Part shown: piece after piece, positions 9,525 to 18,068 of the stretch
Position numbering within the stretch: the stretch's first letter is position 1
How the letters are laid out: each line of letters begins with the position of its first letter
From: DATBVX01 sp963695985
Lineage (GTDB): Bacteria > Pseudomonadota > Gammaproteobacteria > Steroidobacterales > Steroidobacteraceae
Assembly: GCA_963695985.1 (NCBI GenBank)
Contig: CAVOIC010000011.1
Location: forward strand, 62,001-126,000
DNA: 64,000 nt
Direction of reading: 5' to 3'
The notes under the pieces: model-generated
Database searches by the model: none
What the model saw: the letters and a program-made list of their open reading frames with translations, nothing else
Told to the model about the DNA's origin: nothing
Program-made: the position numbers and the translations under genes

Positions 9525-11357
9525 ATGTGCGGAATTGTCGGAGCCATCGCCGAGCGTAATGTCGTCCCAATCCTGGTCGAGGGACTGAAGCGACTCGAAT
9601 ACCGCGGCTATGACTCTGCTGGCATCGCGGTTCTGAACGGCAATGGCAAGCTGCAGTGCCTGAAGACAGTCGGCAAGGTTGCGCAGCTCGAGCAGAAGCT
9701 CGCAGCACAGCCACAATCGGGCAAGCTCGGCTTCGCCCATACGCGTTGGGCCACGCACGGCGGCGTGACCGAAGCAAACGCGCACCCACACATCTCCGGC
9801 GGACGCGTTGCGGTGATCCACAACGGCATCATCGAGAACTACGAGCCACTGAAGGCTGAGCTCCTCGCCAAGGGCTACCGCTTTGCTTCGGAGACCGATA
9901 CCGAAGTCATTGCGCATCTGGTGCACGATCAACTCAAGCAGGGGCGCGATCTGCCCGAGGCCGTACGTTTGTCCGTTCAGCGATTCACCGGCGCATACGC
10001 GTTACTGGTGTTTGACGCGCAGGATCCGGATCGGATCGTCGTGGCTCGCATCGCGAGCCCGCTGGTGATCGGCCTCGGCATCGGCGAGAACTTTATTGCT
10101 AGCGGCATTCCTGCGCTGCTGCCGGTCACCCAGCGCTTCATTTATCTCGAGCAGGGAGATCTTGCCGAGATCACACGCGACAAAGTGCGTGTGTTCCGCC
10201 CGGACGGGAGCACCGTGACTCGGCCGGTTCACGAAACGCGCTGGAGTCCCGAGGCTGCAGAAAAAGGCCCGTACCGGCACTTCATGCAGAAGGAAATCTT
10301 CGAGCAGCCGGCCGCTCTCGCCAATACCTTGTACGGACGGGTTGCGGACAAGCGCGTACTGGTGGACTCACTCGGGCCGCGTGCGGTCGAACTACTGCGC
10401 CGCGTGCAGCAGATTCACATCGTGGCCTGTGGGACGAGTTACCACGCTGGCTGCGTGGCCAGGTACTGGATCGAGTCGCTGGCGGGCATTCCCTGCCAGG
10501 TGGAGATCGCGAGCGAGTATCGCTATCGCCAGGTCGTAGTGCCGCCGGGCGCCCTGTTCGTCACACTTTCCCAATCGGGTGAGACCGCGGATACGCTCGA
10601 GGCGCTGCGCATGGCCAAGCGCGGCGGCTATCTCGGCTCGCTCACCGTGTGCAACAGCCCGCACAGCTCCATGGTGCGCGAATCCGACCTTGTAATGATG
10701 ACGCAAGCGGGGCCCGAAATCGGTGTCGCGAGCACCAAGGCGTTCACGACGCAGCTGCTGGCGTTACTGCTGCTGGCGCTGATGCTTGGACGGCAGCGCG
10801 GCCTCAAACCAGAGCGTGAAGCTGAGTTCGTTGGTCATCTGTTCCACGCTGCTGTTGCGACCGAGCAGGCACTGGAGATGGACGACAGGCTGCGCGTGCT
10901 GGCAGAGGAGTTCGCCGAGAAGCATCACACGCTGTTCCTGGGGCGCGGTCCGATGTGGCCGATTGCCATGGAAGGGGCGCTCAAGCTCAAGGAGATTTCG
11001 TATATTCACGCCGAAGCCTACGCGGCCGGCGAGCTCAAACATGGTCCGCTGGCGCTGATTGACGAAGAAATGCCGGTAGTCGTAGTGGCGCCGAACAATG
11101 ACTTGCTCGACAAGCTGAAAGCCAACATGCAGGTCGTGCGGGCGCGCGGTGGCCAGCTGTACGTTTTTGCCGATCGCGAGACGGGCCTGCATCCCGAGCC
11201 GGGTACGACGGTGATCGAAATGCCGCACGCCGATCGTCTGATCGCGCCCATCGTGTACACCGTGCCGCTGCAGCTTCTCGCCTACCACGTCGCCGTCCTC
11301 AAGGGCACCGACGTCGATCAACCGCGCAATCTCGCCAAGTCGGTAACGGTAGAATAG
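9525..11357 (+). CDS. glmS: Glutamine-fructose-6-phosphate aminotransferase (isomerizing)
   Basis: Converts fructose-6-phosphate and glutamine into glucosamine-6-phosphate, entering the GlmM/GlmU route. The N-terminal nucleophile is Cys2 in MCGIVGAIAE. The glutaminase domain occupies roughly residues 1-240, and two SIS sugar-isomerase domains follow, with CGTSYHAG and SQSGETADT. The C-terminus ends LAKSVTVE as in the family. The 109-base gap to glmU shows no ribozyme-like structure, which is expected outside Firmicutes. Confidence 0.98.
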   Translation: MCGIVGAIAERNVVPILVEGLKRLEYRGYDSAGIAVLNGNGKLQCLKTVGKVAQLEQKLAAQPQSGKLGFAHTRWATHGGVTEANAHPHISGGRVAVIHNGIIENYEPLKAELLAKGYRFASETDTEVIAHLVHDQLKQGRDLPEAVRLSVQRFTGAYALLVFDAQDPDRIVVARIASPLVIGLGIGENFIASGIPALLPVTQRFIYLEQGDLAEITRDKVRVFRPDGSTVTRPVHETRWSPEAAEKGPYRHFMQKEIFEQPAALANTLYGRVADKRVLVDSLGPRAVELLRRVQQIHIVACGTSYHAGCVARYWIESLAGIPCQVEIASEYRYRQVVVPPGALFVTLSQSGETADTLEALRMAKRGGYLGSLTVCNSPHSSMVRESDLVMMTQAGPEIGVASTKAFTTQLLALLLLALMLGRQRGLKPEREAEFVGHLFHAAVATEQALEMDDRLRVLAEEFAEKHHTLFLGRGPMWPIAMEGALKLKEISYIHAEAYAAGELKHGPLALIDEEMPVVVVAPNNDLLDKLKANMQVVRARGGQLYVFADRETGLHPEPGTTVIEMPHADRLIAPIVYTVPLQLLAYHVAVLKGTDVDQPRNLAKSVTVE

Positions 11358-11435
11358 ACGCGGACAGACTCGCGGCCTTCCGGCGTCAGTGTTATTCTCC
11401 GCGGCCAATTTCTGGCTGCCAAAAGGCGCTTCCAA

Positions 11436-12044
11436 ATGACTACCACCGGTACTTGGCACCGTTGGGCTGCCCCGTTGTTGCTAGCTGTGGTCCTGGGTGC
11501 ATGTGGAGGCGAGAAGGAGCCGGCACAGAAGGCCATTGCAGATGCGGAGGCCGCTATATCGGCGATTCGGAGCGATGCGGGCATGGCATTGGAGGACGTC
11601 AAGGCGCTGGATGACTCGCTGGCCGCGCTCAAGGTTGATTTCGACCGCAAGGACTACAAGGCAGTACTCGCAGCTGCGCCGGCACTGATGTCTCGGGTTG
11701 ACGCCGCCCAGGAATCGATCGCATCACGGAAGACCGCAGAAGCTGCGCGCGCCGCAACCCTCACGGACGACTGGAACACGCTGAGCACCCAGGTCCCGGA
11801 AATGGTGGAGGCCGTCAATGCGCGGGTCGAGTCCCTCGCTCGCACGAAGAAGTTTCCGGCCGGTATGAATGCCGCCGGCTTCGAGAGCACTCGTGCGGCC
11901 GCTGGCGAGATGACCCAGAGCTGGCAGAAGGCGCTCGGCGCGTTTGCCAACAGCAACATGGAGGAAGCCGTAGTCAGCGCGCAGGCGGCCAAGCAAAAGG
12001 GGACTGAGGTGATGAGCACTTTGGGAATGACGCCGAGCAGCTGA
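11436..12044 (+). CDS. Putative lipoprotein, coiled-coil, unknown function
   Basis: 202-residue protein with a lipoprotein signal: a hydrophobic stretch ending in the lipobox VVLGAC, with Cys at about residue 23 followed by GGEK. The rest is helical and rich in Ala, Lys, Asp and Glu, with repeated KA..D-type heptads suggesting a coiled coil. A strong intrinsic terminator follows the stop directly. I recognise no family. Confidence 0.8.
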   Translation: MTTTGTWHRWAAPLLLAVVLGACGGEKEPAQKAIADAEAAISAIRSDAGMALEDVKALDDSLAALKVDFDRKDYKAVLAAAPALMSRVDAAQESIASRKTAEAARAATLTDDWNTLSTQVPEMVEAVNARVESLARTKKFPAGMNAAGFESTRAAAGEMTQSWQKALGAFANSNMEEAVVSAQAAKQKGTEVMSTLGMTPSS

Positions 12045-12070
12045 AACTCGGCAAGTAAACTGGATCACCG

Positions 12071-12107
12071 AATGCCCCGGCCTGAAAAACCGGGGCATTT
12101 TTTTTGT
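12071..12107 (+). terminator. Intrinsic terminator after the lipoprotein gene
   Basis: Perfect ten-base stem (AATGCCCCGG at 12071-12080, CCGGGGCATT at 12090-12099) with a nine-base loop, followed by a T-run on the plus strand. A textbook factor-independent terminator separating the lipoprotein gene from the LysE-type gene. Confidence 0.93.
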
Positions 12108-12122
12108 TTTTTGGAAGTCACG

Positions 12123-12728
12123 ATGAACGCGCTGCACGCATTCATGTTTGGCATTTCGCTGGCGATCGCCATCGGTCCGATCGCGCTGCTCATCATCAAC
12201 AACGGGTTGAATTATGGCATCGGCGTCGCAGTGCGCAGCGGCTTCGGCGCCGCGGCTGCAGACCTGCTCTATAGCCTTATCGCTCTTCTCGTGGGTGCGC
12301 GCGTGGTCGCAGCGCTCAGCGCGTACGAGCGGACGATTCACATCCTAAGTGGCGCGCTGCTTATCACCATAGGCGCGTGGCTCGCATTCAAGTCAACGCG
12401 ACGGGCAGACCCGGCTCGCGAGCCTGCCTGGAGACCGGAGCCCGAGCCGAAGGCATTCCGGGTTACCTTCCTTCTGACGATTTCCAATCCGCTCACGCTC
12501 GTAATCTTTCTCGGCTTCGCCGGCCAACTGTCGCTCGCTGGAGACAGCGGCGCCGCGATTACCTTGTCGTTGTGTATTTTCTTCGGCAGCCTGTTGGTTC
12601 AGTTGGCACTTGCTCTGCTCGGTGCCTCGCTCGGCAAGTGGATCACGGATCGGCGCGTGATCGGCGTGCTAAATTTCGTCAGTGCCATGGCAATCATCAC
12701 GTTCGGTGTGAAGGGCATGCTGTCATGA
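12123..12728 (+). CDS. LysE/RhtB-type amino-acid exporter family protein
   Basis: 201-residue polytopic membrane protein of the LysE family, which exports amino acids or related small molecules. Residues 1-40 show the family opening (FMFGISLAIAIGPIALLIIN), and about six hydrophobic helices follow, with a polar loop near residues 85-110. The ATG at 12123 has GGAAG eight bases upstream; an upstream in-frame ATG at 12072 lies inside the terminator and is rejected. It overlaps the next gene by ATGA. Confidence 0.85.
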   Translation: MNALHAFMFGISLAIAIGPIALLIINNGLNYGIGVAVRSGFGAAAADLLYSLIALLVGARVVAALSAYERTIHILSGALLITIGAWLAFKSTRRADPAREPAWRPEPEPKAFRVTFLLTISNPLTLVIFLGFAGQLSLAGDSGAAITLSLCIFFGSLLVQLALALLGASLGKWITDRRVIGVLNFVSAMAIITFGVKGMLS

Positions 12729-13559
12729 GATGCAAGATCCGCATGAATGGATTGCGCGCCGGAGCGCTCATCGCAGGACTGTGCCTGCTCGCCGCAGCAC
12801 GACCGGGCGCTGCGCAGGAGTCGATGGGCAGTCCGTTTGACTGATCATTTCCGCCTGACCGCGGGCCTCCTTTCGGCCACAGCAGATACTGAACTGCGCC
12901 TCGACGCAGATGACGGGACTCCAGGCACTCCGGTGAGCGGAGAGGATGATCTCGGACTTGCCAAGCGCAGCGAGTCGGCCGACGTCGAAGCAGAGGTTCG
13001 TATTCGCGAACGCCATCTGGTGCGCTTCAACTACTTTCGCCTCGACCGTCGAGCGACTACGACGCTCACACGCCAGATCCAGTTCGGCAACGATACGTTC
13101 CAGACCGGCGATGAAGTCGAGACCTCGCTCGATCTGCATGAGTTCACCGCGACCTACGCTTACAGATTCGTGCGCAGGCAGCGCTTCGAGTTCTACGGCA
13201 GTTTCGGCATCCACCTGACCGAGCTTGCCGCGGAGGGCAGGGTTCGCGCACGCAATCTGCGCGAAGAGCAGCACGAGGTTGCTCCGCTCCCCGCGCTCGG
13301 CCTGGGCGCCGAGGTCGCCTTCACCGATCGCATCTTCATGAGCGCGTTCGTGGATTATCTGCAGGCCAGCGTAAACGATTTCGACGGTGACATTCTTGAC
13401 GCAAGGATTACCGCTCTCTGGCGCTTCAATCGCAATCTGAGTGCTGGCCTCGGCTATTATCTAGTCGAGCGCAGAGTGGATTCTCACGATCCGAACGATT
13501 CGGGACACTTCAAGCTGACCAACGGTGGGGCCGAGCTTTTCCTGCGGATGAGTTTTTGA
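12725..13559 (+). pseudogene. Outer-membrane beta-barrel-like protein interrupted by a frameshift
   Basis: An ATG at 12725 (ATGA overlap with the exporter gene) begins a signal peptide (GLRAGALIAGLCLLAAARPGAAQ) that reaches SMGSPFD and stops at 12842-12844. One frame over, the sequence DHFRLTAGLLSATADTELRL starts exactly there and continues for about 238 residues as alternating hydrophobic/polar strands ending LFLRMSF, a barrel-like C-terminus with a final Phe. Removing one base near 12839-12842 fuses the halves cleanly. Either the gene is broken or the base is a sequencing error. No specific family recognised. Confidence 0.7.
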
Positions 13560-13603
13560 ATTTTGCGAAGGGCCGCCGAGCTGCCGGTGGCCCGACGCGG
13601 GCC

Positions 13604-13885
13604 TCAGGCAAAGCGAGTCAGGTGACGTACGGTAGACACGACTGCCAACGTCCGCCGCACCCACCGAAAGAGGCTGCCAGGTCCCAGGAATAGAAACACG
13701 CCAAGCCCCAATGTGAGCAGCAACGGCGCCGAAGTGAGGCGCTTGGCGATCTCTAAGCCGCGATCGACGAGACGGAAACGCCATTGCAGATCGCTGGCAA
13801 TGCTGCCGAGCTCTACGCGCTGCGCCTCGCAGCGCAACTGCAGCTGGAGGCGGCGCTTCCTGAGTTCAACCGCACGAGCGCTCAT
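13604..13885 (-). CDS. YqjK-like small membrane protein
   Basis: 93-residue protein with a basic, Arg/Leu/Gln-rich N-terminal half (ELRKRRLQLQLRCEAQR) and one hydrophobic segment (APLLLTLGLGVFLFL) before a basic tail, the layout of YqjK. It is third in a yqjD-yqjE-yqjK-like operon and its ATG overlaps the stop of the YqjE gene by four bases. Assignment rests on position and layout more than on sequence. Confidence 0.7.
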   Translation of the reverse strand: MSARAVELRKRRLQLQLRCEAQRVELGSIASDLQWRFRLVDRGLEIAKRLTSAPLLLTLGLGVFLFLGPGSLFRWVRRTLAVVSTVRHLTRFA

Positions 13886-14286
13886 GATCTCGCCGACAGC
13901 CGCTCGCGGTCCTTCTCGAGCTCGCTGCGCGTGGCATGTAGCAGCCGTGGACGGCTTCGGATCCTGGCCGATAGGACAATCAGCGCGATTAGCGCGATGC
14001 CGAAAACGCTGCCAGTCACGGCGAACGCCGCGTACAAGCGGTGCGTGTCCCAGAACGCAACGATGATCGTTATACCAACAAAGAAGATTCCGATCCCGGC
14101 CGAAAGCAATGCGATAAAGCCCCAGATCAGCAGTGCAGCAGCGCGATGTATCTCCTCCTGCACTTCTGTGGTCAGCAACTCAAAGCGCGTCTGTGCCAAT
14201 TCGACCAGCGTCGCAAGCAAGTGCCTCAAGGAGCGAAGCAGCCCGCTCGCATGGGTGCTGAACATTGGAGTCTCCGGCTCGGACAT
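13882..14286 (-). CDS. YqjE-family inner-membrane protein (phage holin 3_6 superfamily)
   Basis: 134-residue protein with an N-terminal amphipathic region containing LLATLVELAQTRFELLTTEVQEE, typical of the YqjE family, followed by two membrane helices (residues about 52-75 and 85-107) and a charged tail. Despite the holin label these proteins act in the host envelope and are not lytic. Middle gene of the yqjDEK-like operon. Confidence 0.85.
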   Translation of the reverse strand: MSEPETPMFSTHASGLLRSLRHLLATLVELAQTRFELLTTEVQEEIHRAAALLIWGFIALLSAGIGIFFVGITIIVAFWDTHRLYAAFAVTGSVFGIALIALIVLSARIRSRPRLLHATRSELEKDRERLSARS

Positions 14287-14293
14287 CAGGAGA

Positions 14294-14596
14294 TCAGCGG
14301 CGCCCGGCTACCAAGCCGATCATTAGCCCGGCAAGAGCTGCGATGCCAACCGCCTGCCACGGGTTTCTGCGCACATAGGCGTCGGCTTGATGGGCGGCCT
14401 CGCGAGTCTGCGCGATCACTTCGTCGTGTGTCGTCGAGATGCGCTCGCGGGCGCTACGAATCGACGCTTCGGCATGTTCGCGAGCTACGTCGACTTTCTC
14501 CCCCGCGAGGCCTGCAGTCGCCTTGAGCAATTCCTCCGCATCCCTTACGACGGCCATCAGATCCTCGACGAGTGAATCGGCGGTTGCATGTGCCAT
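14294..14596 (-). CDS. YqjD/ElaB-family ribosome-associated membrane protein (DUF883)
   Basis: 100-residue protein: a long helical, Ala/Glu-rich N-terminal part followed by one C-terminal membrane segment preceded by the family motif YVRRNPWQAVGIAA and ending LVAGRR. In E. coli YqjD and ElaB bind ribosomes and anchor them at the inner membrane in stationary phase. First gene of the operon; a function in slow-growth stress is inferred from the family. Confidence 0.88.
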   Translation of the reverse strand: MAHATADSLVEDLMAVVRDAEELLKATAGLAGEKVDVAREHAEASIRSARERISTTHDEVIAQTREAAHQADAYVRRNPWQAVGIAALAGLMIGLVAGRR

Positions 14597-15181
14597 AGAC
14601 AGCGTCTCCTAACTCAGGTGATCGCCGGAGAACACGTGCGTCTCCACGCGCGAGCGCGTTCTGAGTATCGCGCACGACCATGCGTCAGACCAGAGAGTAG
14701 AAATACTGCGCGGTGCCTGAAGCGGAGCATCGCGCTCTGATCCCGAAAATATTCGTATGGACCGCACGCTCACGCGAGGATGTCAGCGAGCACCGTCGAC
14801 GCGTGAGGCCCACGCAAGCCCACGAAATACGTCAACGGCCCGACCGTCCTGTAGGGATTAGCCTGAAAAAGAAATGCGCATGCGTGGCAGCAAACGCCTG
14901 ACTGTGGGTCACGGAAGATCGCAAGAACGACCGCGCGGTTAGACAGCCGCGGAAGTGCCGGCCCGCTCGCGGTCCAGGCGGAGATTGATTCCAAGCTTTT
15001 GAACCAGAAGGAGCGTTGCCGAGGCACGGGCGGACAGCCGCAGCGCTAGGGCATAGCGTCGGCAATTCGTTCACATTTTCTTGACAGCAAGTCACTTGAG
15101 AACCACATGATTTTTGGGACGCAGGTCTCAATTACCGTAGTATCCACAGTGACGTAGCTCACACTTCGTCTGGATTAAGTT
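14597..15181. other. Long non-coding gap at the left edge of the accessory island
   Basis: 585 bases with no convincing gene. The left part is GC-rich and should hold the promoter of the yqjD operon. Base composition falls towards the right end, where TTGACA at 15081-15086 resembles a -35 box, with a weak CATGAT 19 bases on, ahead of the DUF6502 gene at 15182. No tRNA, integrase site or inverted repeat was seen. Confidence 0.5.
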
Positions 15182-16072
15182 ATGTCGGGTCCGTACAATG
15201 TAAAGCAAGCGTTATTAGCGGCTTATCGTCACTTGTTGACGCCGCTAATTCGGATCCTGCTGCGAAATGGCATCTCTTACTTGGAATTCGCAGAGGTTGT
15301 CCGCGAAGTGTTCGTGACGGTAGCGGGAAGGGACTTCACTTTACCGAAGAGAAAAATCTCGCTGTCGCGCATAGCAATCATGACGGGCCTGTCACGTAAG
15401 GAAGTGGCCAGGCTCGCGAGGGAAGGAGGCAAGGCTAGGCGGCTTCAAGTGGACGCAGAACTGAGTCGCGTGGGCCGAGTGCTGCAAGGTTGGTACACGG
15501 ACAGCGAATTCACTGGTCCCTACGGAGTGCCACTAGACCTCAAGTTCGACGATGCGCCGCGCAAGCCTAGCTTCACAGAACTCGTTAGGCGATACAGCGG
15601 GGACATGCCCGCCAGGGCGATGCTCGATGAATTGCTGAGGGTTGGTGCAGCTAGGCTTGAAAAGGACAGTGGATTAATCAGGGTTTTGAATCGCGCCTAT
15701 GTGCCGGAAAAACTCGCCGCAGAAAGCGTACGCCACTTTGGTCTCACCGCCCGGAATTTCGTCGATACCCTTGATGTGAACTTGAGAAAGGTTGGGCCAG
15801 GAAGAGGCAGATTTGAACGACGAGTTGTGGCTGATGAAGGGATGAGAGCTAGCGATCTGAATGCGTTTGATCTCTTTGTGAGGGACAGAGGACAGCAATT
15901 CCTCGTTGAAGTTGATGACTGGATATCGGCACGACCTACACCCGAGGCGAATGAAGAAAAAGTGAGCGCAGGTGTTGGCCTATATGTCTACGTTAGGAAC
16001 GTCTCCGAAGACGAAGCGCTAGAAAAGATTCTTGAAGGGGAACCCGATGTTGAAGATTTTGAAAACTCTTAA
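15182..16072 (+). CDS. DUF6502 family protein, paralog 1 (HTH-containing)
   Basis: 296-residue cytosolic protein. After an N-terminal helical region (LLTPLIRILLRNGISYLEFAE), residues about 57-80 form a likely helix-turn-helix (SRIAIMTGLSRKEVARLARE). RVLQGWYTD follows, then a mixed region and a C-terminal block with VEVDDWISA and VGLYVYV, which recurs in the other two paralogs here. Family function is unknown; DNA binding is inferred from the HTH. Codon use (TTA, ATA, AGA, AGG) is unlike the atp or trp genes. Its 3' end overlaps the repeat-protein gene. Confidence 0.82.
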   Translation: MSGPYNVKQALLAAYRHLLTPLIRILLRNGISYLEFAEVVREVFVTVAGRDFTLPKRKISLSRIAIMTGLSRKEVARLAREGGKARRLQVDAELSRVGRVLQGWYTDSEFTGPYGVPLDLKFDDAPRKPSFTELVRRYSGDMPARAMLDELLRVGAARLEKDSGLIRVLNRAYVPEKLAAESVRHFGLTARNFVDTLDVNLRKVGPGRGRFERRVVADEGMRASDLNAFDLFVRDRGQQFLVEVDDWISARPTPEANEEKVSAGVGLYVYVRNVSEDEALEKILEGEPDVEDFENS

Positions 16073-17018
16073 GAGATCGACATTTTGCTTCGGCGTAATC
16101 CTTGGCCTAGCGACGACAACTTCATGGGCGTCCATCATCGGTGGCGACACAAACTCAATCATAGGCGGTGACACGCGTTCGATAGTCGGTGGTGATCTGA
16201 ATTCGATTATCGGCAGCGAATTTGCAGCAGTTGGGCCGATCGACAGTGTCGATTTGCGCAAGAACCTTATCGTAGTTCTCGGTCAAGCCTTTGTTCTTGA
16301 TCAGACGACGAGACTGAACGTCGCAGGCCGTTTCTCAACATCGGGAATCAAGGGTCTGAGACTGCTCAGAGTTGGAGACTACGTTGCAATCGGCGGAGTT
16401 GTGAACACGGGCGCGAGCGCCAAGGCTACGGAGATTTTCGCCGCTGTGAATCGTTATGTTGATGGTGCCAGCCAAACATACGTAAAGGGAAAGATCGCCT
16501 CGCTTAATCCAGTGCTGGGTCAATTGACCATCGGCTCATTGCTGGTGGATTTTACGCCCGTATTAAGCTCATTTGACGCATCATCTTTAGCTGTTGGCGA
16601 GACAGTGGAGTTCGCCGGCATCCGGCCCAATCCCAACGGCGGCCTGGTTGCTTTCACAATAAGGGCCCCAGACACCAATAGCATTATTGGTGGCGATACC
16701 AAGTCGATCATCGGTGGTGACACGAAGTCGATCATTGGTGGTGACACGAAGTCGATCATCGGCGGCGATACCAAGTCGATCATCGGTGGTGACACCAAGT
16801 CGATCATCGGTGGTGACACCAAGTCGATCATCGGCGGCGATACCAAGTCGATCATTGGTGGTGACACCAAGTCGATCATCGGTGGTGACACCAAGTCGAT
16901 CATCGGTGGTGACACCAAGTCGATCATCGGCGGCGATACCAAGTCGATCATTGGTGGTGACGCCAAGTCGATCATCGGCGGCGATACCAAGTCGATCATT
17001 GGTGGTGACGCTAGGTAG
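16047..17018 (+). CDS. Exported DUF5666-like protein with C-terminal SIIGGDTK octapeptide repeats
   Basis: The ATG at 16047 has GAAGGGG six bases upstream; an in-frame TTG at 16032 is less likely. The 323-residue product has a signal peptide ending TTTSWA. The mature protein begins with four degenerate octapeptides (SIIGGDTN, SIIGGDTR, SIVGGDLN, SIIGSEFA). A central region of about 150 residues follows with two OB-like units resembling DUF5666 (VGPIDSVDLRKNLIVVLGQ, VKGKIASLNPVLGQLTIG). It ends in 14 near-perfect copies of SIIGGDTK. The gene overlaps the end of the DUF6502 gene by 26 bases, so the two are cotranscribed. Function unknown; an exported repeat or adhesive element is a guess. Confidence 0.82.
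   Translation: MLKILKTLKRSTFCFGVILGLATTTSWASIIGGDTNSIIGGDTRSIVGGDLNSIIGSEFAAVGPIDSVDLRKNLIVVLGQAFVLDQTTRLNVAGRFSTSGIKGLRLLRVGDYVAIGGVVNTGASAKATEIFAAVNRYVDGASQTYVKGKIASLNPVLGQLTIGSLLVDFTPVLSSFDASSLAVGETVEFAGIRPNPNGGLVAFTIRAPDTNSIIGGDTKSIIGGDTKSIIGGDTKSIIGGDTKSIIGGDTKSIIGGDTKSIIGGDTKSIIGGDTKSIIGGDTKSIIGGDTKSIIGGDTKSIIGGDAKSIIGGDTKSIIGGDAR
16131..16226 (+). repeat. Four degenerate 24-base repeats at the N-terminus of the mature protein
   Basis: Four consecutive 24-base units encode SIIGGDTN, SIIGGDTR, SIVGGDLN and SIIGSEFA. They match the C-terminal array at the protein level but are much more diverged in DNA, so they look older. Confidence 0.9.
16680..17015 (+). repeat. Tandem array of 14 x 24-base units encoding SIIGGDTK
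   Basis: Exactly 336 bases, 14 units of 24, in frame, ending one codon before the stop. Third-base changes define unit types, and units 5-8 and 9-12 differ by a single base, showing a 96-base block duplication; units 11-12 and 13-14 look like a 48-base duplication. Almost all differences are synonymous; the exceptions are Thr to Ala in units 12 and 14 and the terminal Lys to Arg. Confidence 0.97.
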
Positions 17019-17324
17019 CGGCGGTATTGGCTGCTAAACGCCGTTAGATCGCCCTCCTTCTAAAGGTCTCAAGCGCTCCATTCTTTCCCTCTTTGTTCGT
17101 AGCCGGTATGGCCGCGTCCGGGCATCCGCCTGCAGTGAGCCAGGCTATCTGTGGGAGCTGAGATTTCGACCAACTGACCCCGGGGTCGGGTCAGCCCACA
17201 CTCGGGGCGCTGCAATCAAATCACCCAAATTCGGAGTGAAATGCGGCGTGATTTGCGTGTGCGTTGGTGGTATGTGCAAGCAGCTGTTGGCCGCTAAACC
17301 CGAAATAACAACGTCCGCAACAAG
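17019..17324. other. Gap inside the accessory island with a palindrome and flanking direct repeats
   Basis: 306 bases with no gene. TTGGCYGCTAAAC occurs at 17027-17039 and 17287-17299 as a 13-base direct repeat with one mismatch, near both ends. A perfect 12-base palindrome GACCCCGGGGTC lies at 17176-17187 within a larger TGACCC...GGGTCA dyad. No promoter consensus is clear for the gene at 17325. Confidence 0.6.
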
Positions 17325-18068
17325 ATGACGCGAGATCTCACCCGAAGCATTGTCTTCGAGTCTGCCGACCGAATGATGGGGCCGCTCATTCGTATCCTAT
17401 CTGCAGTCGGTTTGTCCGAGCGAGAGCTGGCGGCAATTTGCGCGCACCACTACCAGATGATCCGCCACCGCCGAAGAAAGACGCTCAAAGTTGTCGTTCG
17501 CAACATAAGGTATCCGGACATCATCACACGTTGGGTTACGCATCCTCAGTATCAGGATGTTGGGAAGCCCGCTGTGCTCAATGTGTACGGTAGGTCGCCC
17601 AGCTTCGCATCGCTTGTTCGGGAGACCGATAAATCACTTTCGCCACCGGAGGTTATCAAGGACTGGCGCCGCGCGAAGATAATCCGAATGGCAGGGACGC
17701 AGCGCGTGGAATTGCTGGAGCGATTTGTGCCCACAAGGTCCGGGAATGAGTTCGATCTCCAGTTTCTAGCGACAATGACCAGCGATTTCTTGCGCGCACA
17801 TGAGTACAACATTCTCGTTGGAAAGCATAGAGGGCGCGGGCTCTTCCAAAGACTTGCGCATAGCTACGACGTTCACCCAAAGGTTGCACAAAGGTTTAAC
17901 AGCTTCGCCCGAGAACAGGCAGCTCTTCTGTTGGAATCCATTGACGATTGGTTAGCTAGGCATCAGATGCCTGCTCCACGGCGTAAAGGAAAACCGACGC
18001 GCCTTGGCTTGGGAATCTATGTAGTCAATGAAACTGTGCGCGCGGGGCGAACTAGACGTGGTAGCTAA
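17325..18068 (+). CDS. DUF6502 family protein, paralog 2 (shortened, HTH region altered)
   Basis: 247-residue protein related to its neighbours: MGPLIRILSAVGLSERELA at the start matches the LIRILLRNGISYLEFAE region of paralog 1, and the C-terminal SIDDWLARH and LGLGIYVVN match the shared end. It is about 40 residues shorter, and the helix-turn-helix present in paralogs 1 and 3 is not recognisable; the segment reads RRRKTLKVVVRNIRYPDIITRW. It may therefore act as a partner rather than a DNA-binding protein, which is inference. It overlaps the next gene by 41 bases. Confidence 0.75.
   Translation: MTRDLTRSIVFESADRMMGPLIRILSAVGLSERELAAICAHHYQMIRHRRRKTLKVVVRNIRYPDIITRWVTHPQYQDVGKPAVLNVYGRSPSFASLVRETDKSLSPPEVIKDWRRAKIIRMAGTQRVELLERFVPTRSGNEFDLQFLATMTSDFLRAHEYNILVGKHRGRGLFQRLAHSYDVHPKVAQRFNSFAREQAALLLESIDDWLARHQMPAPRRKGKPTRLGLGIYVVNETVRAGRTRRGS

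Noticed and set aside
16520..16999. Long minus-strand frame of repeated MIDLVSPP, and a plus-strand frame of repeated SRSSVV over the same array
   Set aside because: Both are shadows produced by the 24-base period in other frames. The real frame has a signal peptide, ribosome site and mostly silent changes between units.
16680..17015. Repeat array as a CRISPR
   Set aside because: Units are directly joined, in frame and without spacers; the array is coding.
17027..17052. Integron attC-like GCTAAACGCCGTTAGAT
   Set aside because: The resemblance is to one short core only; no matching paired arm, cassette structure or integrase is present.
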